A stretch of 64,000 nucleotides of DNA from Sphingomonas sp. NBWT7 (GCF_014217605.1 NZ_CP043639.1:1387501-1451500), one strand, 5' to 3'. Positions 8,471 to 17,248 are shown, counted from the first letter of the stretch. Notes: a model not told the origin generated them from the letters alone. Numbers and translations: made by a program.

Positions 8471-9577
8471 ATGGCGACGATCAAGGTTGCGGTTATCGGG
8501 GTCGGCAATTGCGCGTCGAGCCTGGTACAAGGCAAGTATCACTATGCCTCGAGCAACACGGCGCACGGCCTGATCCACGAGGAGATCGGCGGTTATCGCG
8601 TGTCCGATCTCGATTTCGTCGCGGCGTTCGACGTGGATTCGCGCAAGGTCGGTCAGGATCTCGGCAAGGCGATCTTCGCCAAGCCGAACTGCACCAAGGT
8701 GTTCCACGCCGACGTGCCGAATACGGGCACGGTGGTGAAGATGGGCGCGAAGCTCGACGGCGTCGCGAAGCACATGCTGACCGCGGCGAACGATCGCGGC
8801 TTCGAGATTGACGAGACGCGCGATGCGTCCAAGGCGGAGATCATCGCCGAGCTGAAGGCGTCGGGTGCGGAAATCCTCGTCAACTTCCTGCCCGTCGGCA
8901 GCCAGGACGCGACCGAATTCTACATGGAATGCGCGCTCGAGGCAGGCGTCGGCGTCGTCAACTGCATGCCGGTGTTCATCGCCAGCCGCCCCGAGTGGGA
9001 GAAGAAGTTCGCCGAGGCCGGCCTGCCGATCATCGGCGACGACGTGAAGGCGCAGGTCGGCGCGACCATCGTCCACCGCGTGCTGTCGAACCTGTTCCGT
9101 CAGCGCGGCGTGACGATCGATCACACCTATCAGCTCAACACCGGCGGCAACACCGACTTCATGAACATGCTCGACCGCAATCGCCTGTCGAGCAAGAAGG
9201 AATCGAAGACCGAGGCAGTGCAGGCGGTGCTCGCCGAGCGGCTGGCGGACGAGAACATTCACGTCGGCCCGTCGGATTATATCCCCTGGCTGCACGACAA
9301 CAAGCTGTGCTTCCTTCGGCTCGAGGGCAATCTGTTCGGCGACGTGCCGATGAACCTCGAACTGCGCCTGTCGGTGGAGGACTCGCCCAATTCCGCGGCA
9401 GTTGTGGTCGACGCGATCCGCTGCGTGAAGGTGGCGCTCGACCGCGGCACCGGCGGCGCGCTGACCGGCCCGTCGGCGTTCTTCTGCAAGCACCCGCCCG
9501 AGCAGTTCACCGACGACGTCGCAGCGCAGCTGACCGACGAGTTCATTCACGCCGACGCGCGCATCGCCGCCGAATAA
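8471..9577 (+). CDS. Inositol-3-phosphate synthase (INO1/MIPS family)
   Basis: 368 residues, the short prokaryotic type. The NAD-binding start VAVIGVGNCASSLVQG lies at residues 6-21; the family core follows: EILVNFLPVGSQDATEFYMECAL split around residues 135-160, GDDVKAQVGATIVHRVLSNLF and TYQLNTGGNTDFMNM, with the C-terminal LSVEDSPNSAAVVVDAIRCVK. It converts glucose 6-phosphate to myo-inositol 3-phosphate. Most proteobacteria lack this enzyme. It is followed after 27 bases by a sugar-nucleotidyltransferase-like gene and is divergent from a CDP-alcohol transferase, consistent with an inositol phosphodiester or inositol lipid pathway. Confidence 0.93.
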   Translation: MATIKVAVIGVGNCASSLVQGKYHYASSNTAHGLIHEEIGGYRVSDLDFVAAFDVDSRKVGQDLGKAIFAKPNCTKVFHADVPNTGTVVKMGAKLDGVAKHMLTAANDRGFEIDETRDASKAEIIAELKASGAEILVNFLPVGSQDATEFYMECALEAGVGVVNCMPVFIASRPEWEKKFAEAGLPIIGDDVKAQVGATIVHRVLSNLFRQRGVTIDHTYQLNTGGNTDFMNMLDRNRLSSKKESKTEAVQAVLAERLADENIHVGPSDYIPWLHDNKLCFLRLEGNLFGDVPMNLELRLSVEDSPNSAAVVVDAIRCVKVALDRGTGGALTGPSAFFCKHPPEQFTDDVAAQLTDEFIHADARIAAE

Positions 9578-9604
9578 GCGGGCGGCGCAGGCCAGGATAT
9601 CGGG

Positions 9605-10297
9605 ATGAAAGCGCTCATCGTCGCAGCCGGCTATGGCAGCCGGCTGCGGTCGGTCTCCCCGTCGAAGCCATTGACCATGGTTGCCGGCGTGCCGCTGATT
9701 GCGCGCGTGATCACGGCGGCGCGGGCGGGCGGCGCGACCGAATTCGTCGTCGTCACCGGACACGAGGGTGCGAGGCTTGCCGGCTTCCTCCATACGCTCG
9801 ATCCGGCGATCACCTGCGTCGCGACGCCCGACTGGAATCTCGCGAACGGCCACTCGGTGCTGACGGGCGCGGCGGTTATCGGCGCCGCACCGCACCTCCT
9901 GATGATGGCGGACCATCTGTTCGATCCCGCCATCGTGCACGCGACCATCGCCGCGCCCGCCGCCGCGCTGACGCTCGCGATCGACCGCCGGCTCGACAAT
10001 CCGCTCGTCGATCTTGACGACGTCACGCGCGTACGCACCGATGGCGATCGGATCGTCGCGATCGGCAAGCATCTCGCCGACTATGACGCGTTCGACTGCG
10101 GCGTATTTGCGGTCGATGGCCGCTTCCACGACGCCCTTCGGCAATCGATCGCCGGCGGCGGGCCGGGATCGATCTCCGCCGGGGTCGAGACGCTGGCGGC
10201 GCAGGGCGATGCGCGCGTCGTGGACGTCGGCGACGCCTGGTGGCTCGATGTCGACGATCCGCGCGCGCTGGCGCAGGCCGAAGCAGCGTTCACCTGA
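9605..10297 (+). CDS. Nucleotidyltransferase family protein, candidate inositol-phosphate cytidylyltransferase
   Basis: 230 residues with a GT-A type nucleotidyltransferase fold. The nucleotide-binding signature AAGYGSRLRSVSPSKPL is at residues 7-23 (pattern G-x-G-x-R-L...K-P), and LLMMADHLFDP (~98-109) holds the metal-binding Asp. The C-terminal WWLDVDDPRALAQAE resembles phosphocholine and inositol-phosphate cytidylyltransferases. It would activate a phosphorylated alcohol with CTP; inositol phosphate is inferred from the synthase gene just upstream. A sugar-phosphate substrate is the alternative. Confidence 0.82.
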   Translation: MKALIVAAGYGSRLRSVSPSKPLTMVAGVPLIARVITAARAGGATEFVVVTGHEGARLAGFLHTLDPAITCVATPDWNLANGHSVLTGAAVIGAAPHLLMMADHLFDPAIVHATIAAPAAALTLAIDRRLDNPLVDLDDVTRVRTDGDRIVAIGKHLADYDAFDCGVFAVDGRFHDALRQSIAGGGPGSISAGVETLAAQGDARVVDVGDAWWLDVDDPRALAQAEAAFT

Positions 10298-10380
10298 CCT
10301 CGGCGCTGCGAAGCGATCGCAAGTGAAACAAGCCGTCGCCTGACCGGTTACCTGCCTGAACCTTGAAGGACGGGCAGACG

Positions 10381-10866
10381 ATGACGACGGCGCAAATCTA
10401 TCGCGACCTGAAGGCCGATCATGACAAGCAGCGGGCGATGCTCAAATCGCTCGGCGAACTCCGCGGCGATACCAACAAGCGCAAGAAGCTGTTCGAGGAA
10501 TTCCGGCTCGAGTTGCAAAGCCATGCCGCGGCGGAGGAAGAGTCGCTCTACGCGGTGATGCTCGGCAAGCCCGATCTGCGCGACGACGCGCGCCACTCGG
10601 TCGCTGAGCACAAGGAGGTCGACGACCTGCTCGGCGAATTGATGGACCTCGATTTCGGATCGGACGAGTGGGAATCGAAGTTCTTCCACATGCGCCACCG
10701 CTACGAACATCACATCGAGGAAGAAGAGGAAGAAATGTTCCCGGCGGCCGACGCTGTGCTCGACGACAAGGTCGAGGCGGAAATGGCGGATACCTACGAG
10801 GAGCGTAAGCCCAAGGAGCTCGAGCTCGCGCGCGACAATCCGCCGGGCGGCGACGAGCGCGACTGA
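10381..10866 (+). CDS. Hemerythrin HHE domain protein
   Basis: 161 residues. AAGGA ten bases upstream supports the ATG at 10381. The four-helix hemerythrin pattern is visible: DLKADHDKQRAML (residues ~9-21), SHAAAEEESLYAVM (~46-60), HSVAEHKEVDDLL (~70-83) and HMRHRYEHHIEEEEEEMFPA (~100-120), supplying His/Glu ligands for a di-iron site. Soluble and cytoplasmic. Members sense or store O2, NO or iron; the particular role is unknown. Stands upstream of the udgX-like gene with a 23-base gap. Confidence 0.92.
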   Translation: MTTAQIYRDLKADHDKQRAMLKSLGELRGDTNKRKKLFEEFRLELQSHAAAEEESLYAVMLGKPDLRDDARHSVAEHKEVDDLLGELMDLDFGSDEWESKFFHMRHRYEHHIEEEEEEMFPAADAVLDDKVEAEMADTYEERKPKELELARDNPPGGDERD

Positions 10867-10889
10867 GCGACGCGGCGGCGCGCGGCGCG

Positions 10890-12290
10890 ATGCGTCTCGT
10901 CACCCTGGCGACGCCCGACGATTTCGACGCGTGGCGCGATCAGGCGCGCGCGCTGGCGAGCGACGACGTGCCGCCGGACGACATCGTATGGCAGGTGGGA
11001 TCGCACGGCGGTGATCTGTTCGCCGCTGGCGCGACACCACGCCACGACGCCGTCGGCACGCCGCTCAAGGTGCCGCGCGGCTTCATCGATCTCGCGCGCA
11101 ACGCAATCCTGCACCGCGATCCCGAGCGCTTCGCGCTGCTCTACACCCTGCTCATTCGGCTGCGGCGCGAGACCGGGTTGATCGAGGATCACGCAGACCC
11201 ACTGGTGCGCCGGCTGGAGGGCCTCGCGAAGCATGTGCGCCGCGATATCCACAAGATGCGCGCCTTTGTCCGCTTCCGCGAGGTCGCGGACGACAGCGAA
11301 GGCGGGGGCGAGAGCCGCTACGTCGCGTGGTTCGAGCCCGATCATCACATCGTGCGTGCCAACGCCGCCTTCTTCGTCAACCGTTTCGCCAGCATGCGCT
11401 GGTCGATCCTGACGCCCGAGGTATCGCTGCACTGGGATGGTGCCGCGCTCAGCGAGGGGCCCGGCGCGACCAAGGCTGATGCGCCCGACGGCGATCCGAT
11501 CGAGGAGGTGTGGAAAACCTATTACGCGTCGATCTTCAACCCGGCGCGCGTCAAGGTCGGCGCGATGCTGAAGGAGATGCCGCGCAAATACTGGAAGAAC
11601 ATGCCGGAAACCGCGCTCGTCCCCGGACTGCTCGCGCGGGCACAGGCACGGGAGAGCGGGATGATCGAGAAGGCACGGACAGCGCCGGGCGGCAACAGCG
11701 AGATTGCATGGGACGCGCTGCGCGAGGAGGCGCTGGGGTGCACGCGCTGCCATCTCTATCGCCCCGCGACGCAGACGGTGTTCGGCGAAGGGCCGGTATC
11801 GGCGGCGATCATGTTCGTTGGCGAGCAGCCGGGCGACCAGGAAGATCTGGCCGGGCGCCCGTTCGTCGGCCCCGCTGGGCAGGTGTTCGACCGGGCACTC
11901 GGTGAGGCCGGGATCGACCGCGCCCAAACCTACGTCACCAACGCGGTGAAGCACTTCAAGTTCGAGCCGCGCGGCAAGCGGCGCATTCACGCCAAGCCCG
12001 ACGCCGGCGAGATCGAGGCGTGCCGCTGGTGGATCGAGCAGGAGCAGATGCTGGTCCGGCCGAAGGTAACGGTCGCGCTCGGCGCCACCGCCGCGCGATC
12101 CTTGTTCGGCAAGGCGATGACGATCAGCCGCGAGCGCGGTCGCGCGCTTGCCCTGCCCGACGGCGGCGGCGAGGCCTGGATCACGGTGCATCCGAGCTAC
12201 CTGCTGCGGCTGCCCGATGAAGCCGCGCGGACGGCAGAATATGCCCACTTCGTCGCGGATCTTAAACTTGCCAAGGCCGCCGCCGCTTAG
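10890..12290 (+). CDS. UdgX family uracil-DNA glycosylase with N-terminal DUF4130 domain
   Basis: 466 residues, two domains. Residues ~1-245 match DUF4130, including TPLKVPRGFIDLARNAILHRD and KYWKNMPET. Residues ~270-460 are a family-4-like uracil-DNA glycosylase: Fe-S cysteines Cys284 and Cys287 (GCTRCHLY), GEQPGDQED from residue 311, and HPSYLLR from residue 434. The UdgX-specific insertion KRRIH (363-367) is present; in Mycobacterium smegmatis UdgX the equivalent His109 becomes covalently joined to the DNA at the uracil site. So this enzyme probably forms suicide adducts with uracil-containing DNA. The DUF4130 fusion is known from annotated databases but has no settled function. Confidence 0.92.
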   Translation: MRLVTLATPDDFDAWRDQARALASDDVPPDDIVWQVGSHGGDLFAAGATPRHDAVGTPLKVPRGFIDLARNAILHRDPERFALLYTLLIRLRRETGLIEDHADPLVRRLEGLAKHVRRDIHKMRAFVRFREVADDSEGGGESRYVAWFEPDHHIVRANAAFFVNRFASMRWSILTPEVSLHWDGAALSEGPGATKADAPDGDPIEEVWKTYYASIFNPARVKVGAMLKEMPRKYWKNMPETALVPGLLARAQARESGMIEKARTAPGGNSEIAWDALREEALGCTRCHLYRPATQTVFGEGPVSAAIMFVGEQPGDQEDLAGRPFVGPAGQVFDRALGEAGIDRAQTYVTNAVKHFKFEPRGKRRIHAKPDAGEIEACRWWIEQEQMLVRPKVTVALGATAARSLFGKAMTISRERGRALALPDGGGEAWITVHPSYLLRLPDEAARTAEYAHFVADLKLAKAAAA

Positions 12291-12416
12291 CGTCGGCTTT
12301 CACAAAGCGATCGGCACAGCAGTTCGCCAGCCCATCCGCCACGCGATCCGCGACGTTTCGTTACCCGGCCGCTCCCTGGATTGACCGGCGCTGCGGCTTC
12401 ACGCAGGGCGCGCGCC

Positions 12417-13049
12417 ATGATCGAGAAGATTATCGCGGCGCTGTTCGTCTTCGTGGTGGGGGTCATCCGCGCAGGTGGCTATTGGGGCGTCGCCCTGCTG
12501 ATGGCGATCGAGAGCGCGTGCATTCCGCTGCCGTCGGAGATCATCATGCCGTTCGCCGGCTATCTCGTGTCGACGGGCGAGATGAACCTCTATCTCGCGG
12601 CGACGGCGGGCGCGCTGGGCTGCAATCTCGGCTCGATCGTCGCCTATGAGGTTGGGCGCCGCGGGGGGCGACCGATGGCGGAGAAATGGGGCAAGTACGT
12701 GCTCGTCGGTCCGGCCGAGCTCGACCTCGCCGATCGCTTCTTCAACCGCTGGGGCGCGGCTGCGATCCTCATCGGGCGCATGCTACCGGTGATCCGCACC
12801 TTCATCGCCTTTCCGGCCGGGGTCGCGCGGATGAAGCTGATCCCGTTCCACGTCTATACGTTCATCGGCTCGTGGCCGTTCTGCTACCTGCTCGCCTGGG
12901 TTGGCGCGAAGCTGGGCAGCGCGTGGCATACCGATCCGCGGCTGAAAGCGGCGTTTCATCAGGCGCATATCGTCATCGGCGTCGCGATCGTCGCCGCCGG
13001 CGCATTCTATCTGTGGCACAAGCTTCACGGCCTCAAGAAGAAGCACTGA
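12417..13049 (+). CDS. DedA family membrane protein
   Basis: 210 residues. The DedA/SNARE-associated (VTT) pattern is clear: ESACIPLPSEIIMPFAGYL (residues ~30-48), NLGSIVAYEVGRRGGRP, and GRMLPVIRTFIAFPAGVARM with the two functional arginines (~118-138). About five membrane segments. DedA proteins include undecaprenyl-phosphate recycling flippases and proton-dependent transporters; which one this is cannot be told. Convergent with queE; the stop is followed by a strong GC hairpin. Confidence 0.92.
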   Translation: MIEKIIAALFVFVVGVIRAGGYWGVALLMAIESACIPLPSEIIMPFAGYLVSTGEMNLYLAATAGALGCNLGSIVAYEVGRRGGRPMAEKWGKYVLVGPAELDLADRFFNRWGAAAILIGRMLPVIRTFIAFPAGVARMKLIPFHVYTFIGSWPFCYLLAWVGAKLGSAWHTDPRLKAAFHQAHIVIGVAIVAAGAFYLWHKLHGLKKKH

Positions 13050-13056
13050 TCGCGAT

Positions 13057-13078
13057 CGGCGGCGCTTCCCCGCCGCCG
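13057..13078. terminator. GC-rich hairpin between convergent dedA and queE genes
   Basis: CGGCGGCG (13057-13064), loop CTTCCC, CGCCGCCG (13071-13078): an 8-bp perfect stem lying between two stop codons 31 bases apart. There is no T-run on either strand, so it is a candidate bidirectional terminator or 3'-end stabiliser. Confidence 0.5.
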
Positions 13079-13080
13079 GT

Positions 13081-13713
13081 TCAGCGCAGGCCGAGCATCT
13101 TGTGCGTCTGCAACGACAGGCGCCAGCGCGGCCGATCCATCACTAGCGCCATCGCCGCTGCCTGGTTCGCCGCGGCATTGGCGTCGTCGAGCGGCTGGAT
13201 CAAATGGTGGTGGAAATCCCACCCCTCCATCGCCTCGACGTCGCTGCCCGGCTGCGGCCACACCAGCTTCAGTTCGTTGCCTCGGCGCTGCACCGTCGTG
13301 CTGCCCGCCTTGGGGCTGATGCACACCCAATCGATCTCGGGATGGACGGGCAGCGTGCCGTTGCTCTCGATCGCGATAAAGAAGCCCGCGGCGTGCAGCG
13401 CATCGACCAGCGCGTCGTCGACCTGAAGCATCGGTTCGCCCCCGGTCAGCACCACGAAGCGATCCGCCTCGCCCCCCTGCCACATCGCGACCGCTGCGTC
13501 GGCGAGCGCCGCGGCATCGGCGAAGCGCCCGCCGCCGAGCCCGTCGATGCCGACGAAATCGGTGTCGCAGAAACGGCAGATCGCGGTCGCACGATCCTGC
13601 TCGCGCCCCGACCACAGGTTGCAGCCGGTGAAACGGACGAAGACCGCCCGCCGCCCCGCCTGTGCGCCCTCACCCTGTAGGGTGAGGAACATTTCCTTGA
13701 CCGCGTAGCTCAT
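13081..13713 (-). CDS. queE: 7-carboxy-7-deazaguanine synthase QueE
   Basis: 210-residue radical-SAM enzyme of queuosine biosynthesis; it turns 6-carboxytetrahydropterin into 7-carboxy-7-deazaguanine. YAVKEMFLTLQGEGAQAGR at the N-terminus and GCNLWSGREQDRATAICRFC (Cys near residues 31, 46 and 49) show the long CX14CX2C cluster motif of QueE. VVLTGGEPMLQ binds SAM. ATG shares one base with the queC stop (TGATG), so the pair is one operon. No queD is seen in the window. Confidence 0.95.
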   Translation of the reverse strand: MSYAVKEMFLTLQGEGAQAGRRAVFVRFTGCNLWSGREQDRATAICRFCDTDFVGIDGLGGGRFADAAALADAAVAMWQGGEADRFVVLTGGEPMLQVDDALVDALHAAGFFIAIESNGTLPVHPEIDWVCISPKAGSTTVQRRGNELKLVWPQPGSDVEAMEGWDFHHHLIQPLDDANAAANQAAAMALVMDRPRWRLSLQTHKMLGLR

Positions 13714-14426
13714 CAGGGTGCCGGCGGGGTGACCGCGTAGGCGGTGGGATCGGCGATCCCGGCGTCGTCGAACCCCTTGTGACGCAGCCGGCAGCTGTCG
13801 CACAGCCCGCAGTGAAGCCCGCCCGGCGCGGGATCGTAGCACGACCAGCTGATCCCGAGATCGAGCCCGAGCCTTGTGCCCTCCCGCACGATATCGGCCT
13901 TGGTCATGCTCTGCAGTGGCGCATGGATGCGGAACGGCTTCCCCTCGACGCCGGCCTTGGTGGCGAGTTCGGCGAGCGTCTCGAAGCCAGCGATGAACTC
14001 GGGCCGGCAATCGGGATAGCCCGAATAGTCGAGCGCATTGACGCCGATGTAGAGCGAACGCGCACCTGATGCCTCGGCCCAGGCGAGCGCGAGGCTGAGG
14101 AACACGGTGTTGCGCGCCGGAACGTAGGTAACTGGAATGTCGCCGCCCACGCCGTCCTTCGGCACCTCGATATCCGCCGTCAGCGCCGAGCCGCCGAACG
14201 CCGACAGGTCGATCGGCAGGACGACGTGGCGCGTCGCGCCGAGCAGCCGGGCGATGCGGCGGGCGGCGGCGAGCTCGACTTGGTGGCGCTGGTTATAGTC
14301 GATCGAGAGCGCGAGCAGCGGATGCCCCGCCTCGCGCGCGATCGCGGCGGACACCATCGAATCGAGCCCGCCCGATACGAGCACCACGGCCGGCGCGAGC
14401 GCTGGTTGAGATTGTTCGCTTGTCAT
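13713..14426 (-). CDS. queC: 7-cyano-7-deazaguanine synthase QueC
   Basis: 237 residues. ATP-pyrophosphatase P-loop VLVSGGLDSMVSA at residues ~15-27, SIDYNQRHQVEL, YVPARNTVFLSLALAWAEA, and the zinc-binding tail SWSCYDPAPGGLHCGLCDSC with four cysteines. It converts carboxy-deazaguanine to preQ0 with ATP and ammonia. ATG at 14426 is chosen because MTSEQ precedes the fold closely; a longer frame upstream has no ribosome site. Confidence 0.95.
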   Translation of the reverse strand: MTSEQSQPALAPAVVLVSGGLDSMVSAAIAREAGHPLLALSIDYNQRHQVELAAARRIARLLGATRHVVLPIDLSAFGGSALTADIEVPKDGVGGDIPVTYVPARNTVFLSLALAWAEASGARSLYIGVNALDYSGYPDCRPEFIAGFETLAELATKAGVEGKPFRIHAPLQSMTKADIVREGTRLGLDLGISWSCYDPAPGGLHCGLCDSCRLRHKGFDDAGIADPTAYAVTPPAP

Positions 14427-14465
14427 GATCGCGGCGCGGCTAGGCCGATTGGCCCGGCGTTGCAA

Positions 14466-14495
14466 GAAAAAGGCCGCTCGAACGATCGAGCGGCC
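14466..14495 (-). terminator. Rho-independent terminator downstream of the DUF3617-like gene
   Basis: Read on the minus strand: GGCCGCTCG, loop ATCGTT, CGAGCGGCC, then TTTTTC. Nine-base perfect stem (14472-14495) followed by a T-tract, a textbook intrinsic terminator. It closes transcription coming from the gene at 14584-14991, isolating queC. Confidence 0.8.
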
Positions 14496-14583
14496 AAGGG
14501 TGCCCGCAAGGGCAAAAATCTAGAGAGGGTCATGCTCGGCTAGAAGCATGAGCCGACATAACGCGCGAAGCATTAACGAGGCG

Positions 14584-14991
14584 CTAATTTCTGTCGGAAG
14601 CGGCACACGCTCCATCGCGCTGTGCCGCATATTGAACGTTGAACGGCGCGCCGTGTGCCAGCCCCTGCGTTTCGATACGCGCGCGGGTCGGCGTTTCGAC
14701 GATCAACGTGGTGCGGCCGTAGCCGGCACCCGGACAGGTATAATGGACGGTGACGGCGTGCGGCTCGTTCGCCACCACGAAGCGTGCGCACGACAACCCG
14801 GGATGGTGGATCTGCAGCAGCTCAGCGGCTTCGCGCACGCACAAGGCGCGACCCGGCCTGCGTGATCCGCTCTCGTGCAGCATCCAACTGCCCGTGGACA
14901 GCTGGTCGGTCGCCGTGCGCGGTGCTTGCGCGCTCGCGACGGCGGAAACGGCAACGAGCCCGGCCAGGCTCAGGCGCGACGATCGAAGCAT
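14584..14991 (-). CDS. Small secreted DUF3617-like protein
   Basis: 135 residues. An N-terminal signal peptide (LAGLVAVSAVASAQA) predicts export. The mature part has the pattern of the DUF3617 family as I recall it: TGSWMLHESGSRRPGRALCV, CARFVVANEP, VHYTCPGAGYGRTTLIVETP and a C-terminal GAC, with cysteines at about 51, 69, 85 and 129 that could form two disulfides. No function is known for the family. Single gene with its own terminator. Confidence 0.75.
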   Translation of the reverse strand: MLRSSRLSLAGLVAVSAVASAQAPRTATDQLSTGSWMLHESGSRRPGRALCVREAAELLQIHHPGLSCARFVVANEPHAVTVHYTCPGAGYGRTTLIVETPTRARIETQGLAHGAPFNVQYAAQRDGACAASDRN

Positions 14992-15063
14992 GGTCTCTAT
15001 CCCCTGCCCCGGCGGCCTTGCGATCCTCAGGTCTCGAGCGGGTAGCTCACCATAGCAGATCCG

Positions 15064-15996
15064 TTACACATGCGTATCATCAATCGACTCGGATTCGGTG
15101 AGATCGTCGACCCCGATCGGAAAAACCGTCGAGCAGAACGCACAATCTACCCCGATCACCCCGTTCTCGTCCGCCATCGCGCGCCGCTCGTCGGCCGGAA
15201 ACTTCGCCAGCACCGAACGGATGTGATCGATCGAGCAGCGGCATCCCTTGACCATCGCGGTGCTGGCAAGGACGCGGACGTTCTCCTCCTCGTTGAACAA
15301 TCGCCACACGAGCGTCTCGAGCGATAGGGCTGGATCGGCGAGCTCGTCGGTGCCCATCGTCGCCCCCAGCGTCGCGACATGCTCCCATTCGGGATGGTCG
15401 AGCTTGGTGTGGAGCCGCTCGCGCCCTTCCTCGCCTTCGGGCAGATGCTGGAGCAGCAATCCGCCGGCGATGCAGCCCCCCGCGTCCTTCGCGAAGCCGA
15501 CGCGAACATGCGTCGGAATCTGTTCGGACTGCGCAAAATAGCTCTGCACTGCGTCCGCCAGCCGATCGCCATCGAGCGGCACGATCCCCTGATAACGCTC
15601 GCCCGACGCCGCGAGATTTAAGGTGATCGCGAGATACGCCTTCCCGAACAGCGCGAACAGCGTCGGATCGGACGGCGCATCGGCCAGGCGATCCGCGTCA
15701 TATTGCACGTAGCCGCGCAGCTCGCCGCCGCGATAATCGCACACCAGCAGGCGGACGACGCCCTGGTCGCTCTGCGTCTGCATCGTCAGCTGGCCGTCGG
15801 CGTCCTTCAGCGTCGAGCCGACTAGCGCCGTCAGCGTCAGCGCTTCGGCGAGCAGCGCCTCGATCGCCGGGGGATAGGCGTGCGCCGCGAGGATTTGGTC
15901 AAGCACCGGGCCGAGGCGGACGATGCGGCCGCGGGCATGGTGCTGGGGAATCGCGAAGCCGATCGCGCGATCGATGTCTCGGGTGGTGGCGTGCAT
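15064..15996 (-). CDS. hslO: Redox-regulated chaperone Hsp33
   Basis: 310 residues. Fold landmarks: GPVLDQILAAHAYPPAIEALLAEALTL split over residues ~28-60, LLVCDYRGGELRGYVQYD, and GGCIAGGLLLQHLP. The zinc redox switch at the C-terminus has CXC in MVKGCRCSIDHI and CXXC in VDCAFCSTVF, all four cysteines. Oxidation releases zinc and activates holdase activity in the cytoplasm. ATG at 15996 preferred; an in-frame GTG at 16026 would add ten residues. It lies downstream of argF in the same direction after a 113-base gap. Confidence 0.95.
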   Translation of the reverse strand: MHATTRDIDRAIGFAIPQHHARGRIVRLGPVLDQILAAHAYPPAIEALLAEALTLTALVGSTLKDADGQLTMQTQSDQGVVRLLVCDYRGGELRGYVQYDADRLADAPSDPTLFALFGKAYLAITLNLAASGERYQGIVPLDGDRLADAVQSYFAQSEQIPTHVRVGFAKDAGGCIAGGLLLQHLPEGEEGRERLHTKLDHPEWEHVATLGATMGTDELADPALSLETLVWRLFNEEENVRVLASTAMVKGCRCSIDHIRSVLAKFPADERRAMADENGVIGVDCAFCSTVFPIGVDDLTESESIDDTHV

Positions 15997-16109
15997 TGCG
16001 TCCGTTCGGGCTGGGCCGATCGCCACGCACTGTCCGATGCCGGGGGGCGGCGAACGGACGCGGCGGCGAGCAGGCAGGAGCCGATTAGATGGCTATCACC
16101 GGGTCGAGA

Positions 16110-17030
16110 TCAACCGATCTGGCCGAAGCACCAGCGCAGGATCGATTTCTGCGCGTGCAGCCGGTTCTCCGCCTCCGCCCAGATCAGCGACTGCGGGCCG
16201 TCGATCACCTCGGCCGTCACTTCCTCCCCGCGGTGCGCCGGCAGGCAGTGAAGGAAATGCGCGTCGGGCTTCGCCGTCGTCATCAGCGCGGCGTCGACCT
16301 GGAACGGCAGCATCGCCGCGAGCTTCGTCTCGGCATGTGCCTGCCCCATCGAGATCCACGTGTCAGTGGCGACGATGTCCGCCCCCTCCACCGCTTCGCG
16401 TGCGGTGCCGACGACACGCGTGCGGCCCTTACCGCGCGCCAGAGCGGCGTCGGGCGGCTGGTACCCCTGCGGGCAGGCGGCGAGAACGTCGAAGTGCAGC
16501 AGCCCGGCGGCCTCGATGATCGAGGCGAGCACGTTATTGCCGTCCCCCAGCCACGCCACCTTGAGGCCGGGCAGCGTCTTGCCCTGTTCGAGGATCGTCA
16601 GCAGGTCGGCGACGATCTGGCACGGGTGCGACGCATCGGTGAGGCCGTTGATCACCGGCACCGAGGCGTGCGCCGCCATCTCCTCGACCTTGGCATGATC
16701 GTCGGTACGGATCATGATCGCATCGACGTAGCCCGACAGGACGCGCGCGGTATCCGCCACCGTCTCGCCGCGGCCAAGCTGCATCTGCCCCGCATCCATC
16801 ACGATCGACTGGCCGCCGAGCTGGCGCACCGCCATGTCGAACGACACGCGCGTGCGCGTCGAATTCTTCTCGAAGACCATGCCGAGCACGTGGCCGGCGA
16901 GCGGCGCATCGGCATCCACCCGCCCCTTGGTCCACCCGGCGCGCGCGGCCTTGCGATCGAGCGCGTCGGCGAGGATCGCAGCGAGCCCGTCACCGCCCGC
17001 ATCCGAAAGGTCGAGGAAGTGCCGGATCAC
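16110..17030 (-). CDS. argF: Ornithine carbamoyltransferase
   Basis: 306 residues; converts ornithine and carbamoyl phosphate to citrulline in arginine synthesis. Carbamoyl-phosphate site [12 protein letters not shown] (~54-65), [14 protein letters not shown] (~132-145), the ornithine DTW..SM region and the C-terminal [11 protein letters not shown] are all present. The start overlaps the stop of the preceding 73-residue gene by four bases, so argD, the small gene and argF form one transcript. Confidence 0.97.
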   Translation of the reverse strand: MIRHFLDLSDAGGDGLAAILADALDRKAARAGWTKGRVDADAPLAGHVLGMVFEKNSTRTRVSFDMAVRQLGGQSIVMDAGQMQLGRGETVADTARVLSGYVDAIMIRTDDHAKVEEMAAHASVPVINGLTDASHPCQIVADLLTILEQGKTLPGLKVAWLGDGNNVLASIIEAAGLLHFDVLAACPQGYQPPDAALARGKGRTRVVGTAREAVEGADIVATDTWISMGQAHAETKLAAMLPFQVDAALMTTAKPDAHFLHCLPAHRGEEVTAEVIDGPQSLIWAEAENRLHAQKSILRWCFGQIG

Positions 17031-17248
17031 AATTCGTCCTCGGGCGGCATGACCGAGATGCGCAGGATCGCCCGCTCGGGGACAAAATGGTCGCTCGGCT
17101 GGCCGGGATGGCGATAGCGCAGCAGCCCGCCGCCGACATGCTCGATCTCCGAGATCGGCGCGCCGGCGAGCGTGGTTGTTTCCAGATGGACGCGGCGGCG
17201 ACGCGTGAAGCCGTCCGTTGCTGCCGACACGATCGAATCCGCCAACAT
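17027..17248 (-). CDS. Small protein of unknown function between argD and argF
   Basis: 73 residues, [20 protein letters not shown] onward, containing [22 protein letters not shown] and an acidic end. No signal peptide or membrane segment. Not recognised as any named family. The four-base overlap with argF and 22-base gap to argD point to genuine translation in the arginine operon rather than a chance frame. Confidence 0.75.
   Translation of the reverse strand: MLADSIVSAATDGFTRRRRVHLETTTLAGAPISEIEHVGGGLLRYRHPGQPSDHFVPERAILRISVMPPEDEL

Noticed and set aside
8309-10144. A 611-codon open frame on the minus strand opposite the inositol synthase genes
   Set aside because: Composition is Arg/His/Ala/Val-rich without any domain, and the opposing strand encodes clear enzymes; a GC-rich shadow frame. 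The same applies to the long plus-strand frames opposite proS (21078-23090) and ppdK (46393-48465) and the minus frame opposite the DUF885 gene (24439-26208).
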